From contig JAJPHC010000013.1 of the NCBI GenBank assembly GCA_021325515.1, positions 498,001-562,000 on the forward strand: 64,000 nucleotides of DNA, read 5' to 3'. Every line of letters begins with the position of its first letter. Positions within the stretch are counted from its first letter, which is position 1. The translations under genes were made by a program, and so were the position numbers. This document shows, in pieces, positions 45,781 to 55,075 of the stretch. The notes beneath the pieces were generated by a model, which worked only from the letters and a program-made list of their open reading frames with translations, was not told the DNA's origin and did no database searches. This stretch comes from Acidobacteriota bacterium. GTDB lineage: Bacteria > Acidobacteriota > Thermoanaerobaculia > Gp7-AA8.

Positions 45781-47952
45781 CTAACGCGCGTGCCACGGCA
45801 CAGTGGGCACGATGAGCGCTCCATCCTCGGAGTGTTTCGTCACGCGGCGATGAGTCACCGGGGGGAAATCGGTCCCCTTCGTTCGGGTGAAGATGCCCGC
45901 GGCGCTGCCGGAGGCCGTCTTGTCCGAGGAGATCGTCAACTGCCCGCCGGAGTTGATTGCGACGGCGGGGGCGCCGAACGACTCGCTGCCCGTTAACGCG
46001 TCGGTGACTACGAACTCGGTTTTTGCCTGATTGCCGTTCGTCAGGACGGAGCGGCCGTAGACGCCCTGGCCGGATCCGTTGCTGCCGCCGTACTGCCAGA
46101 CGACGCCGGCCGCGGCTCCGTCGCTCATGATGATGCGCGGTTTGCTCGCCTGTTTCGCCGGATCGGCGCTGATCGGTGCCGGCGCAGTGACCGGAGCGCC
46201 GCCTCCGCCGATGGGCACGATGATGATCCGCTTCGCGCTCGCTCCCGCGGAACTAACCAGCTGTTGCAGCAGGGGATCGCGAGACCAGACGAGGAGAGTG
46301 CGCCCGGAAGAATTCTCACCGATCGACGGATCCGCGGGCCTGCCGCTCGTGCCGTCATCGATCACGTTCAGCGGCGACGTCGTGCCGAGCGAGCTGTCCA
46401 GCGTACCGGCGACGATCATCGTCGAACTGTTGTCCAGCCGCCGCCGCTGCCAGGCGATGGTGAGGCCCTCGCTCCCGTCTGACGCGATGACCGGCGACTC
46501 GTCCGAGGAATTGCTCGCCGGCGTGCCGATGCTGACTTCCGATCCGGAAGGTGATCCGTCGTTGTTCACGATGCGGCCCACCACGGCGGTGCCGCGGCCC
46601 GTTGAATCGGTCCGTCCCCATGTGACCGCAGCCTTGAAGCCATGTTTCACCGGCGCGACTTTCGGAGCGGAGTCGCCGGTTCCGGGCGATGGTTGCGAGA
46701 TGGTCTTGGGTGGCGAAGGCGCGCCTCCGCCGTTGACCGGCACGATGATGATGCGGCTGCCGGATGCTGTGGCCTCGCCTCCTGCTTTGCCCGATGTCGA
46801 AACGGCTTCCCACGCGACGAGATAGGAGCTGGTATCGAGTGCAACGACATCGGGATGCGCGTTTCGATCGCTGGCGGAGCTGATCACGCGCGGCGATGCG
46901 GTTGCCTGTCCGCTCGCATTGAAGGGTTGTTCCTTGATCTGATCGTTGTCGACCCACACCACGAGTCGATTGCCGGCGGGATCGGTGGCCACTGCACTAT
47001 CGTGCCCGGTCGCTGCGATCTGCGATTCGAATGTATAGAAGATGACGTCCGTTGGACCTTCCAATCCCCCGGTTCCTTCCCGGATGAAATTGTCGATGAA
47101 GGCGCCGGTTTTCGCGTCGTAGCGCAGAATCGCGATCGTCGGTGCGAACGCCGATGCGACGTAGAAGCGGCCGTCGGGGCCAAACGCCATGCCGGTGGGA
47201 CGGGAAAGGCCGCCGCTGTTGGGTTGTATGAACGCGTCGATGAAGGCGCCGGTCTTTCCGTTGTAACGCAGCACGCTGTTCTTCGTGACGGCCGAAATAT
47301 ACAGATTGCCATCAGGACCGAAGAGTAGAAAAAACGGATTCTCGAGACCGCCGCTGCCGGGGCTGATGAAGACATCCTTGAAAGCGCCCGTCTTGCCGTC
47401 GTATCGAAGCACTTGTGGGTTATTGACGCCGCTGCCATCCTGGCTCACGGAACCGCTCGTCAGGTAGAGATTGCCGTCGGGGCCGAATGTGATCGCGGCA
47501 GCGCCTGTGAGACCGCCCGACCGGGGCTTGACGAAGAGATCCATGAAGGCGCCGGTCGCACCGTCGTACCGGAGGACCGCCGACTGAACACGGTCGACGA
47601 CGTACAGGTTTCCGTCCGGCCCGAAGGTCAGGCCCTCGGGTCCGGCGAGCGACCCGCCCGTGATGAAGCGGCCGATGATGTTGCCGGTATCTCCGTTGAA
47701 GCGATCGACGGTTCCCGCATTGAAGCCGGTCAGATAGAGATTCTGATCCGGACCAAAGACCACCGCCTCGGGATTCACGGAAGCGACGAAGTTGTCGTGC
47801 AGTGTGCCGTCCGTGTTGTAGCGAATGATCTGATTGGAGAATCGGTCGGTGACGACGATGTAGGTCTTGGACAGCGTGGGGAGCTGTGCCTGGGCGAAGG
47901 GAGTGAGGAAAGGGACGAGCAGCAGAAAGCACGTGGGCCGCATGGACTTCAT
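45781..47952 (-). CDS. Secreted NHL/Vgb-type beta-propeller protein
   Basis: The signal peptide FLLLVPFLTPFAQAQ precedes residues about 30-305 made of repeats like FGPDGNLYVVDRVQSAVLRYDGATG, an NHL/Vgb-type six-bladed propeller. A second part (about 310-720) is another repeat-built beta region with two copies of a RIIIVPV(or I)-GGGGAP segment (about 397 and 596). Ser, Gly and Asn content is high and Cys is absent, as in exported proteins. It is divergent from the first Kelch gene over 65 bp (counting to its GTG start). Confidence 0.78.
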   Translation of the reverse strand: MKSMRPTCFLLLVPFLTPFAQAQLPTLSKTYIVVTDRFSNQIIRYNTDGTLHDNFVASVNPEAVVFGPDQNLYLTGFNAGTVDRFNGDTGNIIGRFITGGSLAGPEGLTFGPDGNLYVVDRVQSAVLRYDGATGAFMDLFVKPRSGGLTGAAAITFGPDGNLYLTSGSVSQDGSGVNNPQVLRYDGKTGAFKDVFISPGSGGLENPFFLLFGPDGNLYISAVTKNSVLRYNGKTGAFIDAFIQPNSGGLSRPTGMAFGPDGRFYVASAFAPTIAILRYDAKTGAFIDNFIREGTGGLEGPTDVIFYTFESQIAATGHDSAVATDPAGNRLVVWVDNDQIKEQPFNASGQATASPRVISSASDRNAHPDVVALDTSSYLVAWEAVSTSGKAGGEATASGSRIIIVPVNGGGAPSPPKTISQPSPGTGDSAPKVAPVKHGFKAAVTWGRTDSTGRGTAVVGRIVNNDGSPSGSEVSIGTPASNSSDESPVIASDGSEGLTIAWQRRRLDNSSTMIVAGTLDSSLGTTSPLNVIDDGTSGRPADPSIGENSSGRTLLVWSRDPLLQQLVSSAGASAKRIIIVPIGGGGAPVTAPAPISADPAKQASKPRIIMSDGAAAGVVWQYGGSNGSGQGVYGRSVLTNGNQAKTEFVVTDALTGSESFGAPAVAINSGGQLTISSDKTASGSAAGIFTRTKGTDFPPVTHRRVTKHSEDGALIVPTVPWHAR

Positions 47953-47968
47953 CTTCCCATGATTCTGG

Positions 47969-47974
47969 TAGAAT
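47969..47974 (+). promoter_or_regulatory. Candidate -10 box of the Kelch gene pair
   Basis: TAGAAT at 47969-47974 lies in the short gap between the divergent NHL and Kelch genes. Being adjacent to the ATG at 47976, it favours translation from the later GTG at 48018, which has GAGGAGGT before it. Confidence 0.45.
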
Positions 47975-48017
47975 TATGACTTCCCTTCAGCAAGTGGTCG
48001 GTCGTCGAGGAGGTCCG

Positions 48018-49529
48018 GTGGGCAGTCCGAGGCGCAATCTTTCGTTGCGTGACGCCGTGGTGGCAACACTGCTGGTGTACGCGGTAGTCGCAGTCCCGGC
48101 GATGGCCAGCTCTCTCGAGCTGAACCTGAGAATGAAGTTCTACCGGAATGGCGCGCAGGCCACGACGCTGCTCGATGGAACTGTTCTGATTACGGGCGGA
48201 TATTCCGGCCGCACGGCGGAAATCTGGAATGGCAATACACGGACATTTACAGCAGTCGGGCGGATGGCTTATTACAGACAACGTCATACGGCGACTCTTC
48301 TCGACGACGGCACAGTCCTGATTGTGGGAGGCGCTGGAACCTATCCGGCCGAGATCTACGATCCGAATTTGCAGACCTTTTCGACGATCTCCTATCCGTT
48401 TGTCAGCGTCGGCCCTTTCGCATCGGCAACGAAGCTCAATAACGGCAAAGTATTGATCGCGGGAGGGGACGCCAGCACCAATAAAGCTCAAATCTACGAT
48501 CCAGGTCCGAAGACGTTTACCGCGACGGCCAACGATATGATCTTTTCCCACTCCGGGCACAGCGCAACCCTGCTGTGCGACGGCACGGTTCTCATCGCCG
48601 GAGGCAGCTACTGTCCTAACTGCTCCGGCAGCACCGGCAGTCCGAATGCGGAGATCTATGATCCCAACACCAACAGCTTCAGTCCGATGAATCCCCTCGA
48701 TCCGTATGCCCCGGTGATGACCGCTTCCCGTGTACTGCATACTGCGACACGAATCTCGTGCTCACAGGTGTTGTTATTCGGCGGCGAGAATGGCGCCTCG
48801 GGCTCGCCGTTTGCCAGCGGCGAGCTTTACGACGTGAATGCTCATACGTTTTCCCACATTAGCGAGCTCGATCCGCCTGCTTACTATCTGCAGCCGGCTT
48901 TCGATCACGCCGCATTCCTTCTGGATGATGGCGACGTCTTGTTCATCACGCAGAACTACCAACCCTTCCTGAGATACAGACCTTCAACCAAGTCCATCAC
49001 CGTCGAGCCGTTGTCAGGGTCGTTCTACCCCTACAACTACGCCCGAGCCACCGCCGCGTACCCTTCGACTGGTGACTGCGGCGGTTGCCCATCGGGGATG
49101 AAGATTCTCGTCGCCGGTGGGGGAAACCTCCAGGGCAATTCGTCCACGATCGACGCCTTTGTCTGGGTTCCGACGAACATGTCGCCCCCGCCTCCGACTC
49201 TGACCGCCATTACACCGTTGTTCGGACGCACTTGTGGCGGCACAAGCCTCACGATCGACGGCGCCAATTTTCAGACAGGCGCCCGTCTCAGTTCCGCGAC
49301 GACCGATACGGTGACACCGACTCGCGTCACGGGGACGACGACCGCACAGTCGGCTGGTATGACTACCATCTCTGTCTTCAACCCCGACGCGCAATACGGC
49401 TCGATCGCCTTTGAGTTTCGCGCCGTGCAGTCCGGCGATGCGAACGGCGATGGAGTTCTCGATTTGAACTCCGACACACGATACATGTGCCAATACTTGT
49501 ACGCTGGCGGCCCGCCACCGGTGAACTGA
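48018..49529 (+). CDS. Secreted Kelch-repeat protein with IPT and dockerin-like C-terminus
   Basis: The GTG at 48018 follows GAGGAGGT (48007-48014) and gives a signal peptide (RDAVVATLLVYAVVAVPAMA); an ATG at 47976 is alternative. Kelch blades with TLLDDGTVLIVGG, TLLCDGTVLIAGG and similar cores span residues about 30-370. An IPT/TIG domain (LTAITPLFGRTCGGTSLTI) follows, and the last 30 residues contain one calcium-loop unit GDANGDGVLDLNSD of dockerin type, ending GGPPPVN. It is a paralogue of the next gene. Its partner may be a cohesin-like domain in the nearby proteins. Confidence 0.82.
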   Translation: MGSPRRNLSLRDAVVATLLVYAVVAVPAMASSLELNLRMKFYRNGAQATTLLDGTVLITGGYSGRTAEIWNGNTRTFTAVGRMAYYRQRHTATLLDDGTVLIVGGAGTYPAEIYDPNLQTFSTISYPFVSVGPFASATKLNNGKVLIAGGDASTNKAQIYDPGPKTFTATANDMIFSHSGHSATLLCDGTVLIAGGSYCPNCSGSTGSPNAEIYDPNTNSFSPMNPLDPYAPVMTASRVLHTATRISCSQVLLFGGENGASGSPFASGELYDVNAHTFSHISELDPPAYYLQPAFDHAAFLLDDGDVLFITQNYQPFLRYRPSTKSITVEPLSGSFYPYNYARATAAYPSTGDCGGCPSGMKILVAGGGNLQGNSSTIDAFVWVPTNMSPPPPTLTAITPLFGRTCGGTSLTIDGANFQTGARLSSATTDTVTPTRVTGTTTAQSAGMTTISVFNPDAQYGSIAFEFRAVQSGDANGDGVLDLNSDTRYMCQYLYAGGPPPVN

Positions 49530-49532
49530 CTC

Positions 49533-51002
49533 ATGACTAGAAGAACGATTGCAGTGCTTGCACTCTGTGCGGTGGCACACCTGGCGAGGGGCGCGTCGAT
49601 CGAACCGCCAGGATCGGTTCAGATGCGTTGGGGCCGCGGCGGCGCGGCGGCCGTAACGTTGAATGACGGCCGGGTGGTCATTTTCGGAGGAAACCAATAT
49701 ACGGGGTGCAATCCGGAAGGCTGCGACGCCGAGATCTGGAACCCGGCCTCGAAGACCTTTACAACGGTCACGGCATCGATGAACGACGGGCCGCGCAGCA
49801 GGCTTACTGCCACATTACTCGACAATGGAACGGTCCTGATCGTAGGTGGCGACTCGTACCCGTCTTATTACACGTCTGAGATTTTCAATCCCGGCGACAA
49901 TTCGTTCACTCGAACGACCGGAAATCCGGTTGCGCCGCGCGGTGGTCACACCGCGACAAAGCTGAGTGACGGCAAGGTCCTCATCGTCGGCGGAGATTAT
50001 TCGGGGAGCGCCGAAATCTACGACCCGAATGCACAATCCTTTACCGCGACTTCCGACTCACCACTCGCTGGTCACACCGACCATACCGCGACGGTCCTGT
50101 GTGACGGGAAGGTTCTGATCGCCGGCGGATTCTCCCGCACTGCCGATCTCTACGATCCGGTAACTGCGAGTTTCCGGACCTCGTTCCTTCCCCCTATGGT
50201 CCGTGCGCGGCACGGCCATACAGCGAACCTCTTGTCGTCCTGTAAGGTGCTGTTGCTGGGCGGCGACGCCCGCTATCCGGCGACGTCGGAGCTCTACGAT
50301 CCCTCCGCCGGGGGATTCTTCGTGTCCGGCCCGAGCGACAACACCTATCGTAACTACCATGTTGCCGTGACGCTTGACGACGGAAAAATCGTAATCGCGG
50401 GTTCGAGTTTCGACACGAGCTCTGGCAGTTCCCGGGTCCTCGAGCTCTATGACCCCATCGCGAACACCTTTTCAGTCCTGCCCATCAGCGAGAGTTATGG
50501 TTTTTATCCAAGAGTCTTTGCGGCAAGTTATCCCGACGTTGCGAACTGCAACGGCTGCCCGTCCGGACACAAGGTTCTGATCGCAGGCGGCGGCCCTTCG
50601 TCGAATGGCTATCCATTAGGCTTTATTTTCGTTCCCACAGCGATGTCGCCACCTCCGCCCGTGGTAACTGCCGTGAGTCCGGCAACTGCACGCACTTGCG
50701 GCAATACGACCGTGACTGTCGATGGCCTGAACTTTCAGGCTGGCGCAACCCTTGGATATTCTTTCAATGCACCAACGTCGGTGACCGCGACGAGAATCGT
50801 TGCGACCACAAAGGCGGCGAGTCCGGGGACCTTCTCGTTGACTGTAACCAATCCTGATTCACAATTCGGGTACAAGGACAATTCCTTCACGTTCGTCCAA
50901 TACCCGCCGGGAGATGTCAACGGCGATGGAATCCTTTCGCCGCTCGACATCTTCTATATGACGCTCTATGTGAACCACAATGGTCCGGCCCCGCTCAATT
51001 GA
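49533..51002 (+). CDS. Secreted Kelch-repeat protein with IPT and dockerin-like C-terminus (paralogue)
   Basis: The signal peptide is MTRRTIAVLALCAVAHLARG. Kelch blades (TLNDGRVVIFGG, KLSDGKVLIVGG, TVLCDGKVLIAGG and others) fill residues about 25-370. The IPT domain begins VTAVSPATARTCGNTTVTV, and the C-terminus has GDVNGDGILSPLDIFYMTLY, a cleaner dockerin-type EF-hand loop, ending GPAPLN. The Asp, Asn and Gly positions are complete. The stop codon lies in the palindrome CGCTCAATTGAGCG (50992-51005), next to the convergent cohesin-like gene. Confidence 0.84.
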   Translation: MTRRTIAVLALCAVAHLARGASIEPPGSVQMRWGRGGAAAVTLNDGRVVIFGGNQYTGCNPEGCDAEIWNPASKTFTTVTASMNDGPRSRLTATLLDNGTVLIVGGDSYPSYYTSEIFNPGDNSFTRTTGNPVAPRGGHTATKLSDGKVLIVGGDYSGSAEIYDPNAQSFTATSDSPLAGHTDHTATVLCDGKVLIAGGFSRTADLYDPVTASFRTSFLPPMVRARHGHTANLLSSCKVLLLGGDARYPATSELYDPSAGGFFVSGPSDNTYRNYHVAVTLDDGKIVIAGSSFDTSSGSSRVLELYDPIANTFSVLPISESYGFYPRVFAASYPDVANCNGCPSGHKVLIAGGGPSSNGYPLGFIFVPTAMSPPPPVVTAVSPATARTCGNTTVTVDGLNFQAGATLGYSFNAPTSVTATRIVATTKAASPGTFSLTVTNPDSQFGYKDNSFTFVQYPPGDVNGDGILSPLDIFYMTLYVNHNGPAPLN

Positions 51003-51005
51003 GCG

Positions 51006-52133
51006 CTACTTGAGCGCCTCACGAAGATCGAGCAGGTCCTGCGCCTTCATCTTTGTGATCTGAGGCGTCAGTGTGTTGGTGTAGGAGAACTGCGGCATTG
51101 CGAGTCCGGACCGCGCGCCGTCGATCGCGGACCGCAGCGCCGTCACATCGGATACGGAAATCCTCTGTCCGGCGCTGACATTGAGCGATGCCGTGCCGAT
51201 CCTCGCCACTGTGCGCGCCTCATTGGTGGCGGATGCGAACGTGTTCATCGTCGATGCGCGGATCACCTGGCCCGCTGCGATCGTTCCGAAGTCGTATGTG
51301 TTGGCAAGATCCGGCGCACTTGCCGAGCCGGCAGGATTGCCGCCGGCATCCAGGGGCGTCACCCGATACGCATAGGCCCTGCTCGCCGTCAGGCCGGAAT
51401 CCGTGTACGAGTTTCCGGTGAAGTTCGTGCCGATGGAAGTCCAGTCGAGGGCTGCTGTGCGGCGTTCGATCTTGTAGCGCGGCGCGCTGCCGCTCCACGA
51501 GAGATCAATTGTGCTGGTCGATGTCCCTGTCGCCAGAATGCCTCCTGACGCAATCACGGTAATGCAGCCGTCGACGAGCGTCAGGCCGTTACCGCTCGAC
51601 TCGCCGAGCGTGCCTCCATCATTTCCGAGCACCGTATGCGCAGGGTTGGAGTCGAGCGTAATCCCAATCGTCGTTCCCGGCGTGGCAGTCGCGGCCAACT
51701 GCACGCTCAGTGTTGCAACCTGATCTCCCGGCGCGGCTGCCGTTTGATTGAAGGGGAGTGTCGTTCCCGCCTCGGCGAACGCCCGCAAAAACGCGAAGTC
51801 CGTTGTTCCGGCATGCGAGTAATACGATTCGGGCAGGGATCCTGTGATGATGCCCGCGTCGGCTCCTGAGACCGCCAACGCGCCATTGGTCGCATTGATC
51901 TGAGCTGCATTGGTGAAAGTGACTCGAAACGCGTAGCCCTCGATGTACTTGCCCGCCCCCGCGTCCGGGCCGAGCGGAGTCCCCGGGACATCACGGATGT
52001 ACACGGGAACCGTGACAATACTGCCCGGCGTGCCGGCACGGCACAGGGTTCCGCCGACCGTCAGGACGTCCTGAGCGCAGACAGAGGCCGCCAACAGCGA
52101 AAACGACAGAACAGCGAAGAGCCGGCATCGCAT
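51006..52133 (-). CDS. Secreted protein with cohesin-like domain, Fn3 domain and alpha-helical C-terminal module
   Basis: The signal peptide (MRCRLFAVLSFSLLAASVCAQ) is followed by a cohesin-like beta sandwich (about 25-195): VTVPVYIRDVPGTPLG, IEGYAFRVTF, GDQVATLSVQL and LVDGCITV. An Fn3 domain (about 200-285) and a C-terminal repeat with LRSAIDGARSGLAMP and AQDLLDLREALK (two half-units ending in LR-x2-ALK) follow. The neighbours carry dockerin-like loops, so the cohesin-like domain may bind them outside the cell. This is inferred, not shown. Its start lies 181 bp from the divergent long cohesin protein. Confidence 0.78.
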   Translation of the reverse strand: MRCRLFAVLSFSLLAASVCAQDVLTVGGTLCRAGTPGSIVTVPVYIRDVPGTPLGPDAGAGKYIEGYAFRVTFTNAAQINATNGALAVSGADAGIITGSLPESYYSHAGTTDFAFLRAFAEAGTTLPFNQTAAAPGDQVATLSVQLAATATPGTTIGITLDSNPAHTVLGNDGGTLGESSGNGLTLVDGCITVIASGGILATGTSTSTIDLSWSGSAPRYKIERRTAALDWTSIGTNFTGNSYTDSGLTASRAYAYRVTPLDAGGNPAGSASAPDLANTYDFGTIAAGQVIRASTMNTFASATNEARTVARIGTASLNVSAGQRISVSDVTALRSAIDGARSGLAMPQFSYTNTLTPQITKMKAQDLLDLREALK

Positions 52134-52175
52134 AATGTTTTTTCGTGCACATCACTGAAGCGGGAGAACCAAAAG

Positions 52176-52196
52176 AGTAATACGAACGGCATTACT
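52176..52196. promoter_or_regulatory. Inverted repeat AGTAAT-N9-ATTACT between divergent cohesin genes
   Basis: 6-bp arms lie in the 181-bp divergent region (52134-52314), about 17 bp upstream of a TATGAT (-10 like, 52213-52218) for the long cohesin gene. A regulator binding here could control both genes. Confidence 0.4.
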
Positions 52197-52314
52197 TCTC
52201 AAGATCATCGGCTATGATGGTCCCTTGCCCGGAGTACATGCAGTGAATGACTTCGTGAACTTCTGCACGAGCGCGTCATTCCGTACAGAGGTTTGCACAA
52301 GGGAGAGGCCGCTC

Positions 52315-55005
52315 ATGTCCCGCTCGCGAATCCTCGCAGTCTGGTTTGTGGCGTCAGTGCTTTTTCCTGCGCTCCTGGTGGCACAGGACACGCTCACCGT
52401 GGGCGGCACACCCTGCATCTCCGGAAGCGCTGGAAGTGTGGTCAACGTCCCCATCTACATCCGGGACAAGAGCGGCACTCCGCTGGGCGTCGATCAATCC
52501 TCAGGGAACAAGCTCCAGGCGTTTTCGTTTCGCGTGACACCCACTCCCGCGTCCGCCGTTGCGACGGATGGCAACGGGAAGCTCATCGTCACGACGACGG
52601 CTGCCGGAATTACGCAATCGCTCACGCCGTCGTTCGGCGGTTCGACGCGTACGGCAACGACATTCAGCTACGTCGCATCCTACGACGAGCTTACCAACCC
52701 GATTCCTTTCACTTCGAACGCTGCGCTGCCGGGGCAGAAAGTTGCGAACGCCGCCATCACCCTCGCCAGCGGTGTGGCCTCCGGTACGACGATCACTCTC
52801 ACGGTCGACCCGACGGTATCGCAGACGAATCTCTCGAATTCCTCGGCCAATGTCACGGAAACGAGCCCCAGCAACCTCTCTCTGGTCGACGGCTGCATCA
52901 CGGTTCCGAATGTCACCGTCAGCCTGGCGTGCCCATCGGGCAGTGTTTTTGTCGGTGGAACGGGCACGGGCACGGTGACCATCGGCGCGGCACAATCGTC
53001 GGCCACGACGGTGACACTCGCATCCGGTAATCCGTCGGTTGCGACCGTTCCCTCCTCCGTCAACATACCCACGGGGCAGACGACCGCAACATTCGCGGTC
53101 ACTGGTGTCGCGTCCGGGACAGCATCGATTACAGCGACGATGCCCGCCTCCCTTGGCTCGCTGACATCGAGTTGCTCGGCGACGGTCAGCAATCCGACCA
53201 TCGCAATTTCGCCGTCGACGATTGCTCTGTCCGAGGGCGGCTCGGCGTCGCCCAAAGTCATCATCGGACCGTCCCAGCTCACCAATACGACGATCACTCT
53301 GCGCTCCTCCAATACGGCTGCCGCGACGGTTCCCGCTTCCGTCGTCATTCCCGCCGGCTCGACGTCGGCCTCTTTCACGGTCACAGCGATCAAGGAGGGG
53401 ACAGCCGCGCTGACCGCCACATTGCCGTCGGCGCTGGGGTCGGGGAACGCCCAGGCCGCGGTCCTGGTCAGCGCGATCGAACCGGTCACAGGCGGCATCG
53501 CCGTGCATCCCGACGAGATTCACACCGGCGAGAGCGCGTCGCTCGTCTGGTCGACGTCTGGTGGCACCGTGACGATCGACAACTATGGAGCGAATCTTCC
53601 CGCGTCGAACACGGTCCAGGTAAGCCCTTCGGCGACGACGACCTACAAGCTGACCGTCTCGGGGCAGGCAGGCACGGTGACCTCCTCCGCAACACTGACT
53701 GTGCGGCCAGTCCCCGCGCCCGTCATTATCACGTTCAATCCGGTGCCGGCGTCCGTGACCGGCGGGAATGCTGCAACGCTCAGTTGGGCAATTACTGGTG
53801 CGGCTTCGGCCATGATCGATCAGGGTATTGGCGTCGTCGACCGCGCCGGTGGCAGCAAGACGGTGAGCCCTTCGAGAACGACGACCTATACGCTTACTGC
53901 TGCGAGCGATGGAGGTGTGGTGACGAAGACGGCGACGGTCACGGTCAACAACGCGCCGCCGCCCACCGTGACGTCGCTGGCCGGAACGGGGAAGGCGGGT
54001 TCCGCGGATGGCGCGCCGGCAGTCGCGCAGTTCAAGCAACCGTTTGCGGTGGCGACCGTTGCGACTCCCGGAGCGTCGTCCAGATTCGGGAGCGACGCGG
54101 CTTCCTATGACATTTTCGTTCTCGACAGCAATCACACGATCCGCAAAATCCATCCTGACGGCACGACGGAAACGTGGGCGGGTAAGCCCGGCGTTGCCGG
54201 CCGTGACTATGGATTCCGGACCGCGGCAACGTTCGACTTCAGCAACTATGTTGGCGCGATCGTCGCCAATCCTGACGGCTCTCTCGAGGTCATCGACAAC
54301 AATCTCCGGCGGCATATCGATCCCCTCGGCAACGTGACGAATCCACTCGATTCGAACGGGAGACCGTGCGCGTCATGCTCCCGTCTGACCACAAAGCTCA
54401 CTGCGGGTCTTGCAATCAATGTGAAGGCCGGGGTCATTTACGTTTCCAATTGGGGCAATCACACGATTACGCGTATTGCCAACGGCGTGGAGACCGTCAT
54501 CGGAACGGGAGAGGCTGGCCTCACGGACGGCCCGCCCGACAAGGCGCAGTTCAACGGTCCGCGCGGATTGACCATCGATTCTGACGGAACGGTATACGTC
54601 CTCGACACAGGCAACAATGCGGTTCGCAGGATCAACACCTCAAATATCGTCAGCACAATGACGGTGCCGGCAGCGGCGGGCGGAGGCGTACTGACCATGG
54701 GCTGCTGCGCGAGTGGTATCGCTCCCTCGCCGGGCGGTGGTGTCTATGTGACGGATCCCGGATCGAACACTGTCAAGGAGGTCGGGTCCGGCGGATCGAT
54801 TACGACCGTCGCCGGTTCGGGCGGTTCGGGCTCGAGCAATGGCAACGGCTCGGATGCGACCTTCAATACTCCTCTCGGCGTGACGACTGCACCGGACGGA
54901 ACGCTGATCGTCGCCGATACGGAAAACAACACCATGCGCGGAATCCAGGGAACCGCGCCGCCCGCTCAAACGAAACCGGCGCGTACGCGTGCTGTCAAAC
55001 ACTGA
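52315..55005 (+). CDS. Secreted protein: cohesin-like, four Ig-like domains, NHL propeller
   Basis: The ATG at 52315 gives a signal peptide (RSRILAVWFVASVLFPALLVAQ); an earlier TTG at 52225 lies in the upstream region. A cohesin-like domain (about 28-200: VVNVPIYIRDKSGTPLG, LQAFSFRVTP, LVDGCITV) is followed by two Big-type domains (about 205-400), two more Ig-like domains (about 405-570) and an NHL propeller to the end with blades such as IANGVETVIGTGEAGLTDG. The 896-residue product ends in a basic tail (ARTRAVKH). It is paralogous to the minus-strand cohesin protein in its first domain. Confidence 0.82.
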   Translation: MSRSRILAVWFVASVLFPALLVAQDTLTVGGTPCISGSAGSVVNVPIYIRDKSGTPLGVDQSSGNKLQAFSFRVTPTPASAVATDGNGKLIVTTTAAGITQSLTPSFGGSTRTATTFSYVASYDELTNPIPFTSNAALPGQKVANAAITLASGVASGTTITLTVDPTVSQTNLSNSSANVTETSPSNLSLVDGCITVPNVTVSLACPSGSVFVGGTGTGTVTIGAAQSSATTVTLASGNPSVATVPSSVNIPTGQTTATFAVTGVASGTASITATMPASLGSLTSSCSATVSNPTIAISPSTIALSEGGSASPKVIIGPSQLTNTTITLRSSNTAAATVPASVVIPAGSTSASFTVTAIKEGTAALTATLPSALGSGNAQAAVLVSAIEPVTGGIAVHPDEIHTGESASLVWSTSGGTVTIDNYGANLPASNTVQVSPSATTTYKLTVSGQAGTVTSSATLTVRPVPAPVIITFNPVPASVTGGNAATLSWAITGAASAMIDQGIGVVDRAGGSKTVSPSRTTTYTLTAASDGGVVTKTATVTVNNAPPPTVTSLAGTGKAGSADGAPAVAQFKQPFAVATVATPGASSRFGSDAASYDIFVLDSNHTIRKIHPDGTTETWAGKPGVAGRDYGFRTAATFDFSNYVGAIVANPDGSLEVIDNNLRRHIDPLGNVTNPLDSNGRPCASCSRLTTKLTAGLAINVKAGVIYVSNWGNHTITRIANGVETVIGTGEAGLTDGPPDKAQFNGPRGLTIDSDGTVYVLDTGNNAVRRINTSNIVSTMTVPAAAGGGVLTMGCCASGIAPSPGGGVYVTDPGSNTVKEVGSGGSITTVAGSGGSGSSNGNGSDATFNTPLGVTTAPDGTLIVADTENNTMRGIQGTAPPAQTKPARTRAVKH

Positions 55006-55036
55006 GCGCCCGGCATGAGGGTTTCATTGCGCTGAA

Positions 55037-55064
55037 GTCGCCGGCGTTTCGACACGCCGGCGAC
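55037..55064. terminator. Bidirectional hairpin between convergent genes
   Basis: A perfect 11-bp stem GTCGCCGGCGT/ACGCCGGCGAC with a TTCGAC loop lies in the 70-bp gap between convergent genes ending at 55005 and 55076. It has no T tract, but position and stability favour a terminator role. Confidence 0.6.
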
Positions 55065-55075
55065 TCTGCATTGCG

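Noticed and set aside
47976-48017. ATG 47976 as the start of the first Kelch gene
   Set aside because: A -10-like box ends 1 base before it, and a GTG with GAGGAGGT follows at 48018 with a better signal peptide length; the ATG is kept only as an alternative.
52225-52314. TTG 52225 as the start of the long cohesin protein
   Set aside because: It would put 30 charged residues before the signal peptide; ATG 52315 starts directly before a normal signal.
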